Shown: positions 15,119-25,307, numbered from the stretch's first letter. The stretch: 64,000 nt of DNA from Ancylobacter oerskovii (GCF_018390555.1 NZ_JAHBGB010000001.1:1-64000); one strand, 5' to 3'. Numbers and translations are program-made. The notes: a model not told the origin generated them from the sequence alone.

Positions 15119-18100
15119 CGGCCGCGCTCCGTCACCACGGTGGTGCCGGCTCCGGTACGGGCGAAGCGGCCTGGGCGATACATGTCCTCCACGGTCGCCG
15201 GGGGATGCGCATAAGTGCCCGGCGCGACGGCGCGCACGATATAGGCCACGCGCAAAACCTCTGGTTCTTCAGAGGCTTGCGTTCGATCGAATGCCGCCAG
15301 GAAATGGGTGTCGCGGAACTCGGCATGCGCGGTTTCGGTGGTCTCCCCCAGCCAGGACAGCGTGCCGGCATCCGCGCCCACCGCCAGGGCGGGATTGTCG
15401 ATCTCGAAACCGGCCGGCAGCCAATCGACGATCATCACCTGCGAGGGGGCATATTCGTCCTCGCGGGCTTCAAGAACGACGACAAGGCGCTGGTTTTGCT
15501 CGACTTTTGAGGGATCGATGGAGTTGCCGGCGAGATCGAAATAGGAGCGTTCGAGGGCGAAGCCGCTGGCGGCGGCCGGCTCCGGGCTCGCGGGCGGACC
15601 GTCGATCGACACCGCGACATCGACCGGCGCCGAACCGCGATTGGTCAGTACGGTGCGGTGTGCAGTGAGTCCAGCCGGTGCGAAAATCCGTTCGAACAGG
15701 CCAGAATGGGCCGAACCGTCGATATCGAGGCTCACTCCCCTGGCCTCGCGGGCGGCACGGGCAGCGAGCAGCAGCCAGGCATCCTCCTGGGTCGAGGTCG
15801 GCCCCGCTTCCTTCCCGACGGCCACCGCCCGGGCGCGGGCGGTGCGCGCGGTGGCGGGGAAGCCGCCTTCCGCGGCGAGCGTCGCGACCCCGGCGGCGTC
15901 GCGCAGTTGCGAGCCGAAGTCGGCGCGCCCCAGCAGGTCGGCCTCCGGCTGCGCCGGCAGCAGCTCCAGCGCGGCGGTGAAGGCCTTCTCGGCGCGCCCC
16001 TTGTCCCCGAGCAGGCCGAGGGCAGCGGCGATGTTGCCCCGCGCGAAGGGTGAGGAGACGTCGTCCATCTTGGCATCGGCGACGTAGCGGAGATCGCCGA
16101 GCGGGGCGCGGCCGTTGCGGGCGAGCACATAGAGGGCATAGGCGGCGCCGTCGTCGGTCGCCCCGTCGCCGGCATAGGCGAGCGCGTTGCGCAGCCGGTC
16201 GAGGGCGAGGCGGAACGGCACTTCCGGCACCACGAAGCCACGCTCGCGGGCGCGGGTGAGGAAATCGCTGACATAGGCGTCGAGGAAAAGGTCGTTGCCG
16301 CCGGCCTGCCACAACCCGAACGAACCATCCGAGCCCTGCCGCGCCACCAGCCGGGCAATGGCGTCGCGCACGGTCTTGCCCGGGTCGTTCTTCAAATCGA
16401 GACCCTTGGCCAGCTCGGCGGAATAGAGCAGCGGCAAAGCGCGGCTGGTGAGCTGCTCGGAGCAGGCAAAGGGATAGCGGTCGAGCGCCACCATCAGCGC
16501 CGGCACGTCGAAGGCGGGATCGCCGCCGGCCGAGACGGTGACGCGGCCGGTGCCAGGCACGAGGTCGGCGATCAGGTCGCCGCTCAGCGTCATCGCGCCG
16601 CCCGGCGGCAGCGAGGTGACGGTGCGGCGGCTGATGGAGGGATAGGCCGGACGCACCTCCAGCGCATAGTCGCGCACGATGCTCAACCCGTCCGGCCCGC
16701 CGAGGCGGACGGAGACCTTGGCCGGACCGATGCCGGCGCCCTGCAACGGCACCCTGAGGCTGTGGCGGGCGCCCGGCGCCAGTGCCAGCGTCGCCGGGGC
16801 ATTGCCGAGCTTCACCGGGCCGTCGGCCACCAGCGACAGGGAATAATCGCCGGCCGGGCCATCGACATTGTCGAGCGCGAGGTTGAGCGTCGAGCGGTCG
16901 CCGGCGCCGAGGAAGCGCGGCAGCGTCGTCGTCGCCACCACCGGATCGCGGATCACCACGTCCTTCTCGCCATGGCCGACCGCCTCGCCGGACCATGCCA
17001 CTGCCATCAGCTTGCCGGTGCCGTCGAAAGCCGGCACCGCGAAATCGATGGTCGCCCTGCCCTGCCCGTCCAGCTTCACCGGGCCGGCGAACAGGGCGAG
17101 CGGCGGCTGGGTCGGCGGATCGGCCTGCAGGCCCTCGTCCATGGCATCGCCGCCGGAGCGCAGGCGACCGCGCGCGCCCTGCATGCCGTCGATCAGCTGG
17201 CCGTAGAAATCGCGTACCTGCGTCCCCAGCTGGCGCTGGCCGAGATAGAAGCCGTCCGGGTCCGGCGCCTTGAAGCCGGTGAGGTTGAGGATGCCGACAT
17301 CGACCAGGGCGAGCGTCACATAGGCCTCGCCGGCGCCGGCGCCCTTCACGGAGACGGGAACCGAGAGGGTGGTCTCCGGGCGGATGCGCTCGGGAGCGTC
17401 GAGCGCCACTTCCAGCACCCGCGCGGCGCGATCCACCCCGAACCAGGCGAGGCCGATGGCACGGCCGGGATTGCGGCCGGCGGCGACATCGAGCGGCCGA
17501 TGCAGGAAGGCGAGCGCATAGGCGCCCGGCCCCCACGCCGCCGCGACGTCGAAGCCGACGCTCGAATCGCCGGCGGGCACGTCGAGCGTCTTCGACGCCA
17601 GCACGCCATCGCCGACGATCAGCACCGTCGCCGAGCCGGCATAACGGCTGCTCAGGTGAAGGTTGAGCTTTTCGCCGGCGGCATAGTGCGGCTTGTCGAG
17701 GGTGAGATCGAGCCGATCCGGCGCATCGGCGGTGGCGCCTCCGCCCCAGCCGGCCTCGAAGGACACGGCGGTGGAGAGGCGGCTGGCACCGGCGCCCGAG
17801 GTCACTTCCAGCCGGTAGCGGCCCCATTCGACCGGCACCTCCAGCCGCGCCGGCTTGTCGGCGGCGAGGTCCAGCGTGCCGTCGGCCACCTTGCGGGTGG
17901 CCTGCACCGGCTCGAAATCCCAGCTATTGCCGACGCGATACCATTGATAGCGGTTCTCGACACGGTAGAGCGTCCAGGCGACGCCGGCTGCCGGCTGCTG
18001 CTGGCCGGAGCTGTCGACCATCGCCATCTCCACGACGGCGCTGGTGCCCTCGGCTGGGCCGGAGCCGGTCCAGAGCGGCTTGACGCCGAGACCAGCCGCG

Positions 18101-20541
18101 GACGGCATCACCGGCAGGGTCAGCGACCGGCGGATGGCGCGGCCGCCCCCCTCCTCCAGCGACACGAAGATCTCCGCCTCCAGCGGCTGGCCGGTCGCCT
18201 GGGCGGCGGGCAGCGCGGCGGAAAGATGCGCCTTGCCGGCATTGTCGGTGACGCGGGTGTCCGGCAACGGCTCGCGCACCGCGGTGAAGCCGTCATCCGG
18301 CCGGCCGAAGCGCCAGCCCGGCCAGCCGGGGCGCGCCGCGGCGACCTTGAGTTCGATCTCGCCGGAAACGTCGAGCCCGGCGGCCGGCGGGCCGAACAGC
18401 CAGCGCCCCGCGGCATCGATGGTGGCGGGCGCACCGGGGGCGATCTGCTTCGCGCTGGTGGAAAGCTCGAGAGCGAGCCGCTCGGGGACGTAATCCTCCA
18501 CAAGGAAGGTCGTCGAGCCGACCGGCGTGCCGCGCGGGTCGACATAGGCCTCGACGCGCCAGGTGCCGGTCATGGCGCCGCCCATCAGCTCGAAGGCGGT
18601 GCCGCGCCCGCCGGCGCCCTGATCGTCCACGAGCACGCGGCGATCCTCGACGCCGTCTGGGCGCTTGAGCACGAAGGTGAGCGGCACGCCGCCCACCGCC
18701 GCCACCTGCGGATCGCGCAGCAGCGCGGTGAGATGCACGCTCTCGCCGGGGCGGTAGACGCCGCGCTCGGTGGTGACGAAGGCATCCATGCGGCCGGGAG
18801 CGGCGCGCCCGCCCACCCCGCGATCCGTCAGGTCGAAGGCCTGATCCTCCAGCGACAGGAAGGCATAATCGTCGCCCTCCCCCCGCGCCACCACGACGGC
18901 CGGGGCGAAACCCTCGGTGCCGCGGGTGATGGCGGCGTCGAACATGGCGGCGCCGTTCGCATTGGTGCGGGCGGTGGCGAGCAGCTCGTTGGACTTGGCC
19001 AGCAGGCGGATCTCGGCATTGGCCACCGGCTTCGCCGAGCCGAGCGCGCGCACCAGCACATGCAGGCCGTCGGTGCCGGACAGCGCGGTCATGCCGAGAT
19101 CGGAGACGATGAACCACTGCGCCGAGCGGGTGGCGTAGTCGTCGTCCGGGCCGGCGGCATCGCCGGCCGGGCGGGCGGCGAGCACATAGACGCCGGGCTT
19201 CAGCGCCCCGACCGCCTCGTCGACCGGAAAGGCGGTGGTGGTGTCCTCGTTGAGCGGCGAGGCGGTCTCGAGTTCGCCGGCGAAGACCCGCTCCGCCTGC
19301 CCGTCCTTGAGCTGCGAGAGATCGTAGGAGCCGAGGTCGCGGCGGAAATCGCCGTCCAGCGCGATGGGAATCAGCGAGCGGTCGCCGATGCGCAGCACTT
19401 CCACCGCCACGCGGGAGGTGTTCACCGTGACGACGGGGATGGAGCGCGGCCCGGTGCGCGGCAGCACATAGGCGCGGCCGGTGAAGCGCACGCCGGGCTT
19501 GCGGTCCCGCACATAGATGGTGAGGTCGGCATTGGCCTGCAGCTTCTCCGCCACCACCACCGAGGGCAGGCCGGCGCGCAGGGTGACGTCATAGGCCCCG
19601 CCATGGCGCAGGCCCTCGACGCAGAGCTGCTGGCCGTCCACCGACACCGCCGGCTTGTCGACCGCCCCGCCGGGACCGGCCAGGGTGACGAAGGTGGCGA
19701 AATCGACCGGCCCCTTCGCCAGATCCTCGGAGAACTGCACGCAGGCACGCGGGCTGGCCGCGTCCGAATCGACGGTGTAGTCGAGCATGCGGAAGCCCTG
19801 CTCGGCGCGCAGCTTGTCGTAATAGGCGCGCTCGGCGGGCACGTCGCGCACGTCCAGCGCGAGCGACAGCGTGTCCAGCGCGGCGCGCCAGAGCGAGCGC
19901 TCGGCATAGAGATGGCCGACGGCGTAGAGCGCGTCGGCCTGCGCGTTGCGGGTGGTCGCCCGGCGATAGGCGATGAAGGCGCTCGCGGTGGCGCGGTCGA
20001 GGAAGGTATCGGCGCTCTCGTCCTGGTTCGGCTTGATGCGGGCGAGCGCGCGCGACAGGCGCATCCACAGGCCGGCATCGTCCGGCGTCACGCGGGCCAG
20101 CCGGGCGTAGAGATCGGCGGCGGTGCGCGCATCGCCGGCCTGAAGCGCGGCATCGGCATCGCGGCGCAGCTGCGCGGCGGGCTTCTCCAGCGGCGTGCGG
20201 TCGCGATCGACCAGCGACTGCAGGCGACGGGCGGATTCGACGAGATCGGGACGCGAATAGGTTCGCGGCAGCGCCGGATCGGCCGCCGGCTGCGCGGTGG
20301 CGGCGGGCTGGACGGGCGGCTTGGCGGGCGGCTTGGCGGGCGGCTTGGCGGGCGGCTTGGCGGGCGCGGCCGGTTGCGCCGCCGCCGGCCGGGCGGCCGG
20401 CGCGGGCTTCGGCGGCGCGGTCTGGGCGAAGGCCGGCGCGCCGGCGAGAAGCGCGAGGACGAGCGGGGCGGCCAAGCCATGCATCAGGCTTCGCACCGAC
20501 AGGACCGGGCGAAGGATGGCGGCACGAACGGCAGCGGGCAT
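15115..20541 (-). CDS. Bacterial alpha-2-macroglobulin family protein (YfhM-like), thioester-containing
   Basis: A 1808-residue exported protein. The signal peptide (HGLAAPLVLALLAGAPAFA, cleavage before QTAPP) lacks a lipobox cysteine, unlike the E. coli lipoprotein. A Pro/Ala/Lys-rich linker with four AKPP-type repeats follows, then the macroglobulin domains (for example RPGESVHLTALLRDP and the bait region). The thioester motif CSEQ has its Cys at residue 1360, inside PFACSEQLTSRALPLLYS, followed by the alpha-alpha barrel. The intact thioester implies covalent trapping of attacking proteases. Start ATG 20541 is chosen because the frame upstream has no signal peptide and GGGGAGA precedes it. 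It is translationally coupled to pbpC. Confidence 0.93.
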   Translation of the reverse strand: MPAAVRAAILRPVLSVRSLMHGLAAPLVLALLAGAPAFAQTAPPKPAPAARPAAAQPAAPAKPPAKPPAKPPAKPPVQPAATAQPAADPALPRTYSRPDLVESARRLQSLVDRDRTPLEKPAAQLRRDADAALQAGDARTAADLYARLARVTPDDAGLWMRLSRALARIKPNQDESADTFLDRATASAFIAYRRATTRNAQADALYAVGHLYAERSLWRAALDTLSLALDVRDVPAERAYYDKLRAEQGFRMLDYTVDSDAASPRACVQFSEDLAKGPVDFATFVTLAGPGGAVDKPAVSVDGQQLCVEGLRHGGAYDVTLRAGLPSVVVAEKLQANADLTIYVRDRKPGVRFTGRAYVLPRTGPRSIPVVTVNTSRVAVEVLRIGDRSLIPIALDGDFRRDLGSYDLSQLKDGQAERVFAGELETASPLNEDTTTAFPVDEAVGALKPGVYVLAARPAGDAAGPDDDYATRSAQWFIVSDLGMTALSGTDGLHVLVRALGSAKPVANAEIRLLAKSNELLATARTNANGAAMFDAAITRGTEGFAPAVVVARGEGDDYAFLSLEDQAFDLTDRGVGGRAAPGRMDAFVTTERGVYRPGESVHLTALLRDPQVAAVGGVPLTFVLKRPDGVEDRRVLVDDQGAGGRGTAFELMGGAMTGTWRVEAYVDPRGTPVGSTTFLVEDYVPERLALELSTSAKQIAPGAPATIDAAGRWLFGPPAAGLDVSGEIELKVAAARPGWPGWRFGRPDDGFTAVREPLPDTRVTDNAGKAHLSAALPAAQATGQPLEAEIFVSLEEGGGRAIRRSLTLPVMPSAAGLGVKPLWTGSGPAEGTSAVVEMAMVDSSGQQQPAAGVAWTLYRVENRYQWYRVGNSWDFEPVQATRKVADGTLDLAADKPARLEVPVEWGRYRLEVTSGAGASRLSTAVSFEAGWGGGATADAPDRLDLTLDKPHYAAGEKLNLHLSSRYAGSATVLIVGDGVLASKTLDVPAGDSSVGFDVAAAWGPGAYALAFLHRPLDVAAGRNPGRAIGLAWFGVDRAARVLEVALDAPERIRPETTLSVPVSVKGAGAGEAYVTLALVDVGILNLTGFKAPDPDGFYLGQRQLGTQVRDFYGQLIDGMQGARGRLRSGGDAMDEGLQADPPTQPPLALFAGPVKLDGQGRATIDFAVPAFDGTGKLMAVAWSGEAVGHGEKDVVIRDPVVATTTLPRFLGAGDRSTLNLALDNVDGPAGDYSLSLVADGPVKLGNAPATLALAPGARHSLRVPLQGAGIGPAKVSVRLGGPDGLSIVRDYALEVRPAYPSISRRTVTSLPPGGAMTLSGDLIADLVPGTGRVTVSAGGDPAFDVPALMVALDRYPFACSEQLTSRALPLLYSAELAKGLDLKNDPGKTVRDAIARLVARQGSDGSFGLWQAGGNDLFLDAYVSDFLTRARERGFVVPEVPFRLALDRLRNALAYAGDGATDDGAAYALYVLARNGRAPLGDLRYVADAKMDDVSSPFARGNIAAALGLLGDKGRAEKAFTAALELLPAQPEADLLGRADFGSQLRDAAGVATLAAEGGFPATARTARARAVAVGKEAGPTSTQEDAWLLLAARAAREARGVSLDIDGSAHSGLFERIFAPAGLTAHRTVLTNRGSAPVDVAVSIDGPPASPEPAAASGFALERSYFDLAGNSIDPSKVEQNQRLVVVLEAREDEYAPSQVMIVDWLPAGFEIDNPALAVGADAGTLSWLGETTETAHAEFRDTHFLAAFDRTQASEEPEVLRVAYIVRAVAPGTYAHPPATVEDMYRPGRFARTGAGTTVVTERGR
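20314..20361 (-). repeat. Four exact 12-bp tandem repeats inside the macroglobulin gene
   Basis: The unit GGGCGGCTTGGC (plus strand) is repeated four times without change and encodes the Ala-Lys-Pro-Pro repeats of the linker after the signal peptide. Exact in-frame units can slip in copy number without breaking the gene, so linker length may vary between strains. Confidence 0.85.
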
Positions 20542-20941
20542 CTCGTCTCTCCCCGGGTGTTTCCGGCCTGCCGCCGCCGGAACGGAACCGCGGCGGGCAA
20601 CGTGTCGGAACCTTCCGCCGTCTTGGCGACGGTCGCATGAAGTGACGGAAGGATAGGCCGGAATCGGCCGCCCCGCCATGTCGTCGGCGCCCCGCCGCGC
20701 CCGCCACGGCGCGCTCGCGAGCGGCCCGCCACTGGCGGCGAAACGCGGGCGCCACATATGACGCGGATGCGACACGGCGCTGTGGGCACGGGAGATTGCT
20801 GCGCCGGCGCCATTGAATAGCCGGGCGCGCTTAGGTATACGGGCCGTCACCCACGCGGGAGGCCTGCCGGGACGAGCGCTCCGGCGGGCATATTCCGATT
20901 CACATCGTGGCCGGACGCGGCCACAGAGACAGAGGCATTCC
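20542..20941 (+). promoter_or_regulatory. Divergent promoter region; sigma-70-like promoter of the acpXL operon
   Basis: No gene lies in this gap between the macroglobulin and acpXL genes. On the plus strand TTGAAT (20813-20818), 17 bases, then TATACG (20836-20841) form a plausible -35/-10 pair, leaving a leader of about 95 nt. In the leader, a hairpin GTGGCCG-GACG-CGGCCAC (20907-20924) ends 7 bases before the GAGG ribosome site and could modulate translation. The macroglobulin promoter must lie on the other strand in the left part. Confidence 0.5.
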
Positions 20942-21223
20942 ATGTCTTCCACGTTCGAGACCGTCGCCAACATCATCGCCGAGACGTGCGACATCCCGCG
21001 CGAGAACATCACGCCCGAGAGCCATGCCATCGACGATCTCGGCATCGACAGCCTGGACTTCCTCGACATCGCCTTCGCGATCGACAAGGCGTTCGGCATC
21101 AAGCTGCCGCTCGAGCAGTGGACCCAGGAAGTGAACGAGGGCAAGGCGACCACCGAGCAGTATTTCGTGCTCGAGAACCTCTGCGCCCGCATCGATGAGC
21201 TGATCGCCGCCAAGTCCGCCTGA
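20942..21223 (+). CDS. acpXL: Acyl carrier protein AcpXL for very-long-chain lipid A acylation
   Basis: A 93-residue acidic acyl carrier protein. The phosphopantetheine site is [12 protein letters not shown], with Ser37 as the attachment residue. The C-terminal part ([30 protein letters not shown]) is the AcpXL signature that distinguishes it from housekeeping AcpP. AcpXL carries the growing 27-hydroxyoctacosanoyl-type chain that LpxXL transfers to lipid A in Hyphomicrobiales. It is the first gene of the operon ending with lpxXL at 27311. The ATG at 20942 has GAGG seven bases upstream; the frame open further upstream is not supported. Confidence 0.95.
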   Translation: MSSTFETVANIIAETCDIPRENITPESHAIDDLGIDSLDFLDIAFAIDKAFGIKLPLEQWTQEVNEGKATTEQYFVLENLCARIDELIAAKSA

Positions 21224-21260
21224 GCGGGCTGGCAGGGCGTACGGGCAGGCGCAGGCAGAC

Positions 21261-21776
21261 ATGCGGCTCGAATATTTCCAGATGGTCGACAAGGTGCTGG
21301 CTCTCGATCTCGAGGCCCGCACCCTGAGGACGGCCAACACCGTGCCGGACCAGAGCCCGATCTTCGAGGGGCACTTTCCGGGCCATCCGCTGCTGCCGGG
21401 CGTGCTTCTGTTCGAGATCATGGCCCAGACCAGCGGCATGCTGCTGCTGCGGCTGCACAATTACGACCGCATGGCGTTCCTCGCCACGGTCGACAAGGGC
21501 AAGCTGCGCACCTTCGTCACCCCGGGCCAGGTCATCGAGGTGTTCTCCCAGCTGGTGCATGACGGCTCCGGCTTCGCGCGGCTGAAGGCCGAGGGGCGGG
21601 TCGAGGGCAAGCTGGTGTGCAATGCCGAGGTGACGCTCAAGACCATGCCGTTCCCGGCGCCGGAGCTGCGCGGCTACCTCCTCCAAACCGCCGAGCGCAT
21701 CGGCATGCCGATGGACGCATCCGCCCCCGCGGGCGGGCCGGCCCCGGCGAGCGTAGGAAACCTCACGCATGTCTAA
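21261..21776 (+). CDS. fabZXL: FabZ-like 3-hydroxyacyl-ACP dehydratase of the VLCFA system
   Basis: A 171-residue hot-dog-fold dehydratase. The catalytic His38 is in FEGHFPGHPLLPG and the catalytic Glu52 in LLFEIMAQTSG, both placed as in FabZ. It has a C-terminal extension of about 20 residues rich in Pro/Ala. It removes water from 3-hydroxyacyl-AcpXL in each elongation round of the very-long-chain acid. It is the second gene of the operon, 37 bp after acpXL. Its last codons overlap the start of fabF2XL by 8 bp, which suggests translational coupling to the ketosynthase-like partner. Confidence 0.92.
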   Translation: MRLEYFQMVDKVLALDLEARTLRTANTVPDQSPIFEGHFPGHPLLPGVLLFEIMAQTSGMLLLRLHNYDRMAFLATVDKGKLRTFVTPGQVIEVFSQLVHDGSGFARLKAEGRVEGKLVCNAEVTLKTMPFPAPELRGYLLQTAERIGMPMDASAPAGGPAPASVGNLTHV

Positions 21777-22950
21777 GCGCCGTGACGTCTGGATCACCGG
21801 CATCGGGCTCGTCTCGTCGCTCGGTGAAGGGCTGGAAGCCCATTGGGCGGCGCTGAACCAGGGCCAGCCGGTCGTCGACGAGACGGGCTTCTCGCCCTAT
21901 GTCGTCCACCCGCTGGCCAAGATCAATTTCGACAGCCAGATCCCCAAGAAGGGCGACCAGCGGCAGATGGAGCCCTGGCAGCGCATCGGCACCTATGCCG
22001 CCGGGCTGGCGCTCGATTCGGCCGGGATCAAGGGCGACAAGGAAATCCTCGGCGCCACCGACATGGTGGTGGCGGCCGGTGGCGGCGAGCGCGACCAGAC
22101 GGTCGACGGCGCCATCCTGACCGAGATCGAGAAGCAGCCGAAGCCGGACGTGTTCCTGAACGAACAGTTGCAGTCCAACCTGCGCCCGACGCTGTTCCTC
22201 GCCCAGCTGTCCAACCTGCTCGCCGGCAACATCTCCATCGTGCACGGCGTCACCGGCTCGTCGCGCACCTTCATGGGCGAGGAGAGCTCGGGCACCGACG
22301 CGGTGCGCATCGGCTTCTCGCGCATCGCCGCCGGCACCAGCGAGATCGCCCTCGTCGGCGGCGCCTACAATGCCGAGCGGCGCGACATGCTGCTGCTCTA
22401 CGCGCTGAAGCATCTCGCCAAGGCCGCGCCCTGGTCGCCGGTGCTGAGGGACGCGAACGGCGTGCCGACCGGCTCGGCCGGCGCCTTCCTGGTGCTGGAA
22501 TCGCCGGAACATGCCCGCGCGCGCGGTGCGAAGCCGATAGCCAAGCTGTCCGGCATCTGGTCCGAACGGGCGCGGCGCGGCGAGGACGGCGCCATCGAGG
22601 CGACGCTGGCGACGATGATCGCCGGCGCCCTCGGCGACACCACCGACGGCACCGCCATCCTTTCCGCCGCCTCGGGCGCGCCGCAGCCGACCAAGGCCGA
22701 GGCCGTGGTGCTGGAGCGCTCCGGCCTGCCGGTGCGCTCGGTCACCGACCGCGTCGGCCATGGCCTGGAGGCGCAGATGCCGGTGGCGCTGGCCATCGCG
22801 GCGCTGAGCGTCTCCGAAGGCCGGCTGTTTCCGCCGCTCGCCGGCGAGACGCTGGAAAAGCCTTTCGACGGCCCGCTGAAGCGTGCCATCGTCACCGGAG
22901 TGGGGCATTGGCGCGGAGAAGGCGTGGCGCTGGTGGAGCGTATCGACTAG
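21769..22950 (+). CDS. fabF2XL: Beta-ketoacyl-ACP synthase-like protein lacking the catalytic Cys (chain-length-factor-like)
   Basis: A 393-residue thiolase-fold protein in the fabF2XL position of the VLCFA operon. The overall KAS II fold is clear (ITGIGLVSSLGEGLEAHW, PTGSAGAFLVLESPEHARAR). The catalytic motifs are not. The TACASG loop reads GEESSG, so the nucleophile Cys is replaced by Glu172. The NAHGTSTP loop reads SAASGAPQP, losing the first His. The Lys before the final GH is also gone (TDRVGHGLEAQ). By analogy with KS-beta/chain-length-factor subunits of type II polyketide systems, I infer that it pairs with FabF1XL and helps set chain length rather than condensing by itself. Confidence 0.88.
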   Translation: MSKRRDVWITGIGLVSSLGEGLEAHWAALNQGQPVVDETGFSPYVVHPLAKINFDSQIPKKGDQRQMEPWQRIGTYAAGLALDSAGIKGDKEILGATDMVVAAGGGERDQTVDGAILTEIEKQPKPDVFLNEQLQSNLRPTLFLAQLSNLLAGNISIVHGVTGSSRTFMGEESSGTDAVRIGFSRIAAGTSEIALVGGAYNAERRDMLLLYALKHLAKAAPWSPVLRDANGVPTGSAGAFLVLESPEHARARGAKPIAKLSGIWSERARRGEDGAIEATLATMIAGALGDTTDGTAILSAASGAPQPTKAEAVVLERSGLPVRSVTDRVGHGLEAQMPVALAIAALSVSEGRLFPPLAGETLEKPFDGPLKRAIVTGVGHWRGEGVALVERID

Positions 22951-22995
22951 GTCCGGTTCCGCAGGGAAGAGGAAGCCCTGCAAGGGAACGGACCT
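22949..22995 (+). other. Long stem-loop between fabF2XL and fabF1XL
   Basis: AGGTCCG-G-TTCC pairs with GGGAACGGACCT, and a nested GCAGGG/CCCTGC stem lies inside, so most of the 47 bases can fold. It starts at the last base of the fabF2XL stop codon. There is no T-tract, so partial termination or an RNA-stability element is more likely than full termination. A second small hairpin GGGAGC/GCTCCC lies just before the fabF1XL ribosome site. Confidence 0.5.
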
Positions 22996-23095
22996 GGCCG
23001 ACCGATCTTAAAGCGCCTTCTTGACGATCAGGCCTATCCGCTTGATCGACAAGGTCTAACCCGCACGGGGAGCGCGAGCTCCCGAGGAGCACATC

Positions 23096-24376
<1,281 letters not shown>

Positions 24377-24418
24377 GGGTCTTCGTCTTCACGCCCGCGA
24401 TGATCTCGTCGACCCCTG

Positions 24419-24538
24419 CTCCCTCTCCCCGTGGGGGAGAGGGTCGGGGTGAGGGGCATCGCACGCTCCAGGGTTTCGCAGGCGTCCTTCCCCCTCACCC
24501 GGCGCTGCGCGCCGACCTCTCCCCCTCGGGGAGAGGTA
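24419..24538. repeat. Bipartite palindromic repeat (CTCTCCCC family) inside the VLCFA operon
   Basis: Two hairpins, CTCTCCCCGTGGGGGAGAG and CCTCTCCCCCTCGGGGAGAGG, bracket complementary inner segments (CGGGGTGAGGGG and TTCCCCCTCACCCG), so the whole element also pairs end to end. A second member of the same family lies at 36061-36157. The right edge is about 16 bp from the start of the fabG-like gene and partly abuts its ribosome site. Confidence 0.8.
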
Positions 24539-24554
24539 AGGAAAGGGCGCACGC

Positions 24555-25307
24555 ATGACGATGTCCCGCGTTCTCGTCACCGGCGGCGGGCGCGGCGTCG
24601 GCGCCGCCATCGTGCGGGCGCTGGCGTTCGGCGGCTTCGAGGTGGTGTTCACCGTCCGCACCGCCGTCGCCGAGGCCGAGGCGCTGATCGCCGAGATCAA
24701 GGCCGCGCGGCCCGAGGCGGTGCTGGAGGCGCGCCCGCTCGACCTCGCCGACAAGGGTGCGGTCGATGCGTTCGCGGCGCAGGTGGCCGAGGAGCCGTTC
24801 TTCGGCCTCGTCCACAATGCCGGCATGAGCTACGACACGCTCGCCGCCATGGTCGACCAGGACAAGGCCGAGCGGCTGATGCAGGTCAATTACTGGTCGT
24901 TCGTGAAGCTGGCCGGCGCGCTGATCCGCCCGATGTCGCGGGCGCGGGCCGGCCGCATCGTCGCCATCGGCTCCATCGCCGCCGACGTTGCCAATGCCGG
25001 CAACGCCATCTATGCCGGCTCCAAGGCGGCGCTGGCCGGCTATTGCCGCACGCTGGCCATCGAGGGCGCCCGGCGCGGGGTGACGGTGAACGTCGTCGCC
25101 CCCGGCTTCGTCGATACCGAGATGCTGGCGCCCTATGCCGCCTATCGCGCCAATGTCGAGAAGCAGATCCCGGCCGGGCGTTTCGCCAGGCCGGAGGACG
25201 TCGCCTCGGTGGTGGCCTTCCTGCTTTCGCCCGGCGCGGGCTATGTCACCGGCGCGACACTGCCGGTTGACGGCGGCCTCACAGCTGCTCTAGCCATCCA
25301 GCGCTGA
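24555..25307 (+). CDS. SDR family 3-oxoacyl-ACP reductase (FabG-like) in the VLCFA operon
   Basis: A 250-residue short-chain dehydrogenase. VTGGGRGVGAAIVRAL carries the cofactor loop, HNAGMSYD the NNAG-type motif, and AIGSIAAD plus YAGSKAAL supply the catalytic Ser, Tyr and Lys. PGFVDTEM and VDGGLTAALA complete a FabG pattern. Located between fabF1XL and the zinc alcohol dehydrogenase, it would supply the ketoreduction step for chains on AcpXL. The core acpXL operon I know from Rhizobium lacks a dedicated fabG, so this may be an addition. It is separated from fabF1XL by 178 bp holding a palindromic repeat. ATG 24561 is an equally possible start. Confidence 0.85.
   Translation: MTMSRVLVTGGGRGVGAAIVRALAFGGFEVVFTVRTAVAEAEALIAEIKAARPEAVLEARPLDLADKGAVDAFAAQVAEEPFFGLVHNAGMSYDTLAAMVDQDKAERLMQVNYWSFVKLAGALIRPMSRARAGRIVAIGSIAADVANAGNAIYAGSKAALAGYCRTLAIEGARRGVTVNVVAPGFVDTEMLAPYAAYRANVEKQIPAGRFARPEDVASVVAFLLSPGAGYVTGATLPVDGGLTAALAIQR

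Noticed and set aside
20314-20361. Short regular repeats as a possible CRISPR array
   Set aside because: The units are contiguous with no spacers and encode in-frame AKPP repeats.
16762-20640. Very long plus-strand open frame opposite the macroglobulin gene (about 1290 codons)
   Set aside because: It is antisense to a clear macroglobulin with thioester motif. Its composition (Arg/Gly/His/Ala, no domains) is that of a GC-rich shadow frame.
20542-21213. Extension of the macroglobulin frame upstream of 20541 through the acpXL region
   Set aside because: It would run antisense through acpXL and has no signal peptide at its start; ATG 20541 gives a proper signal peptide and ribosome site.
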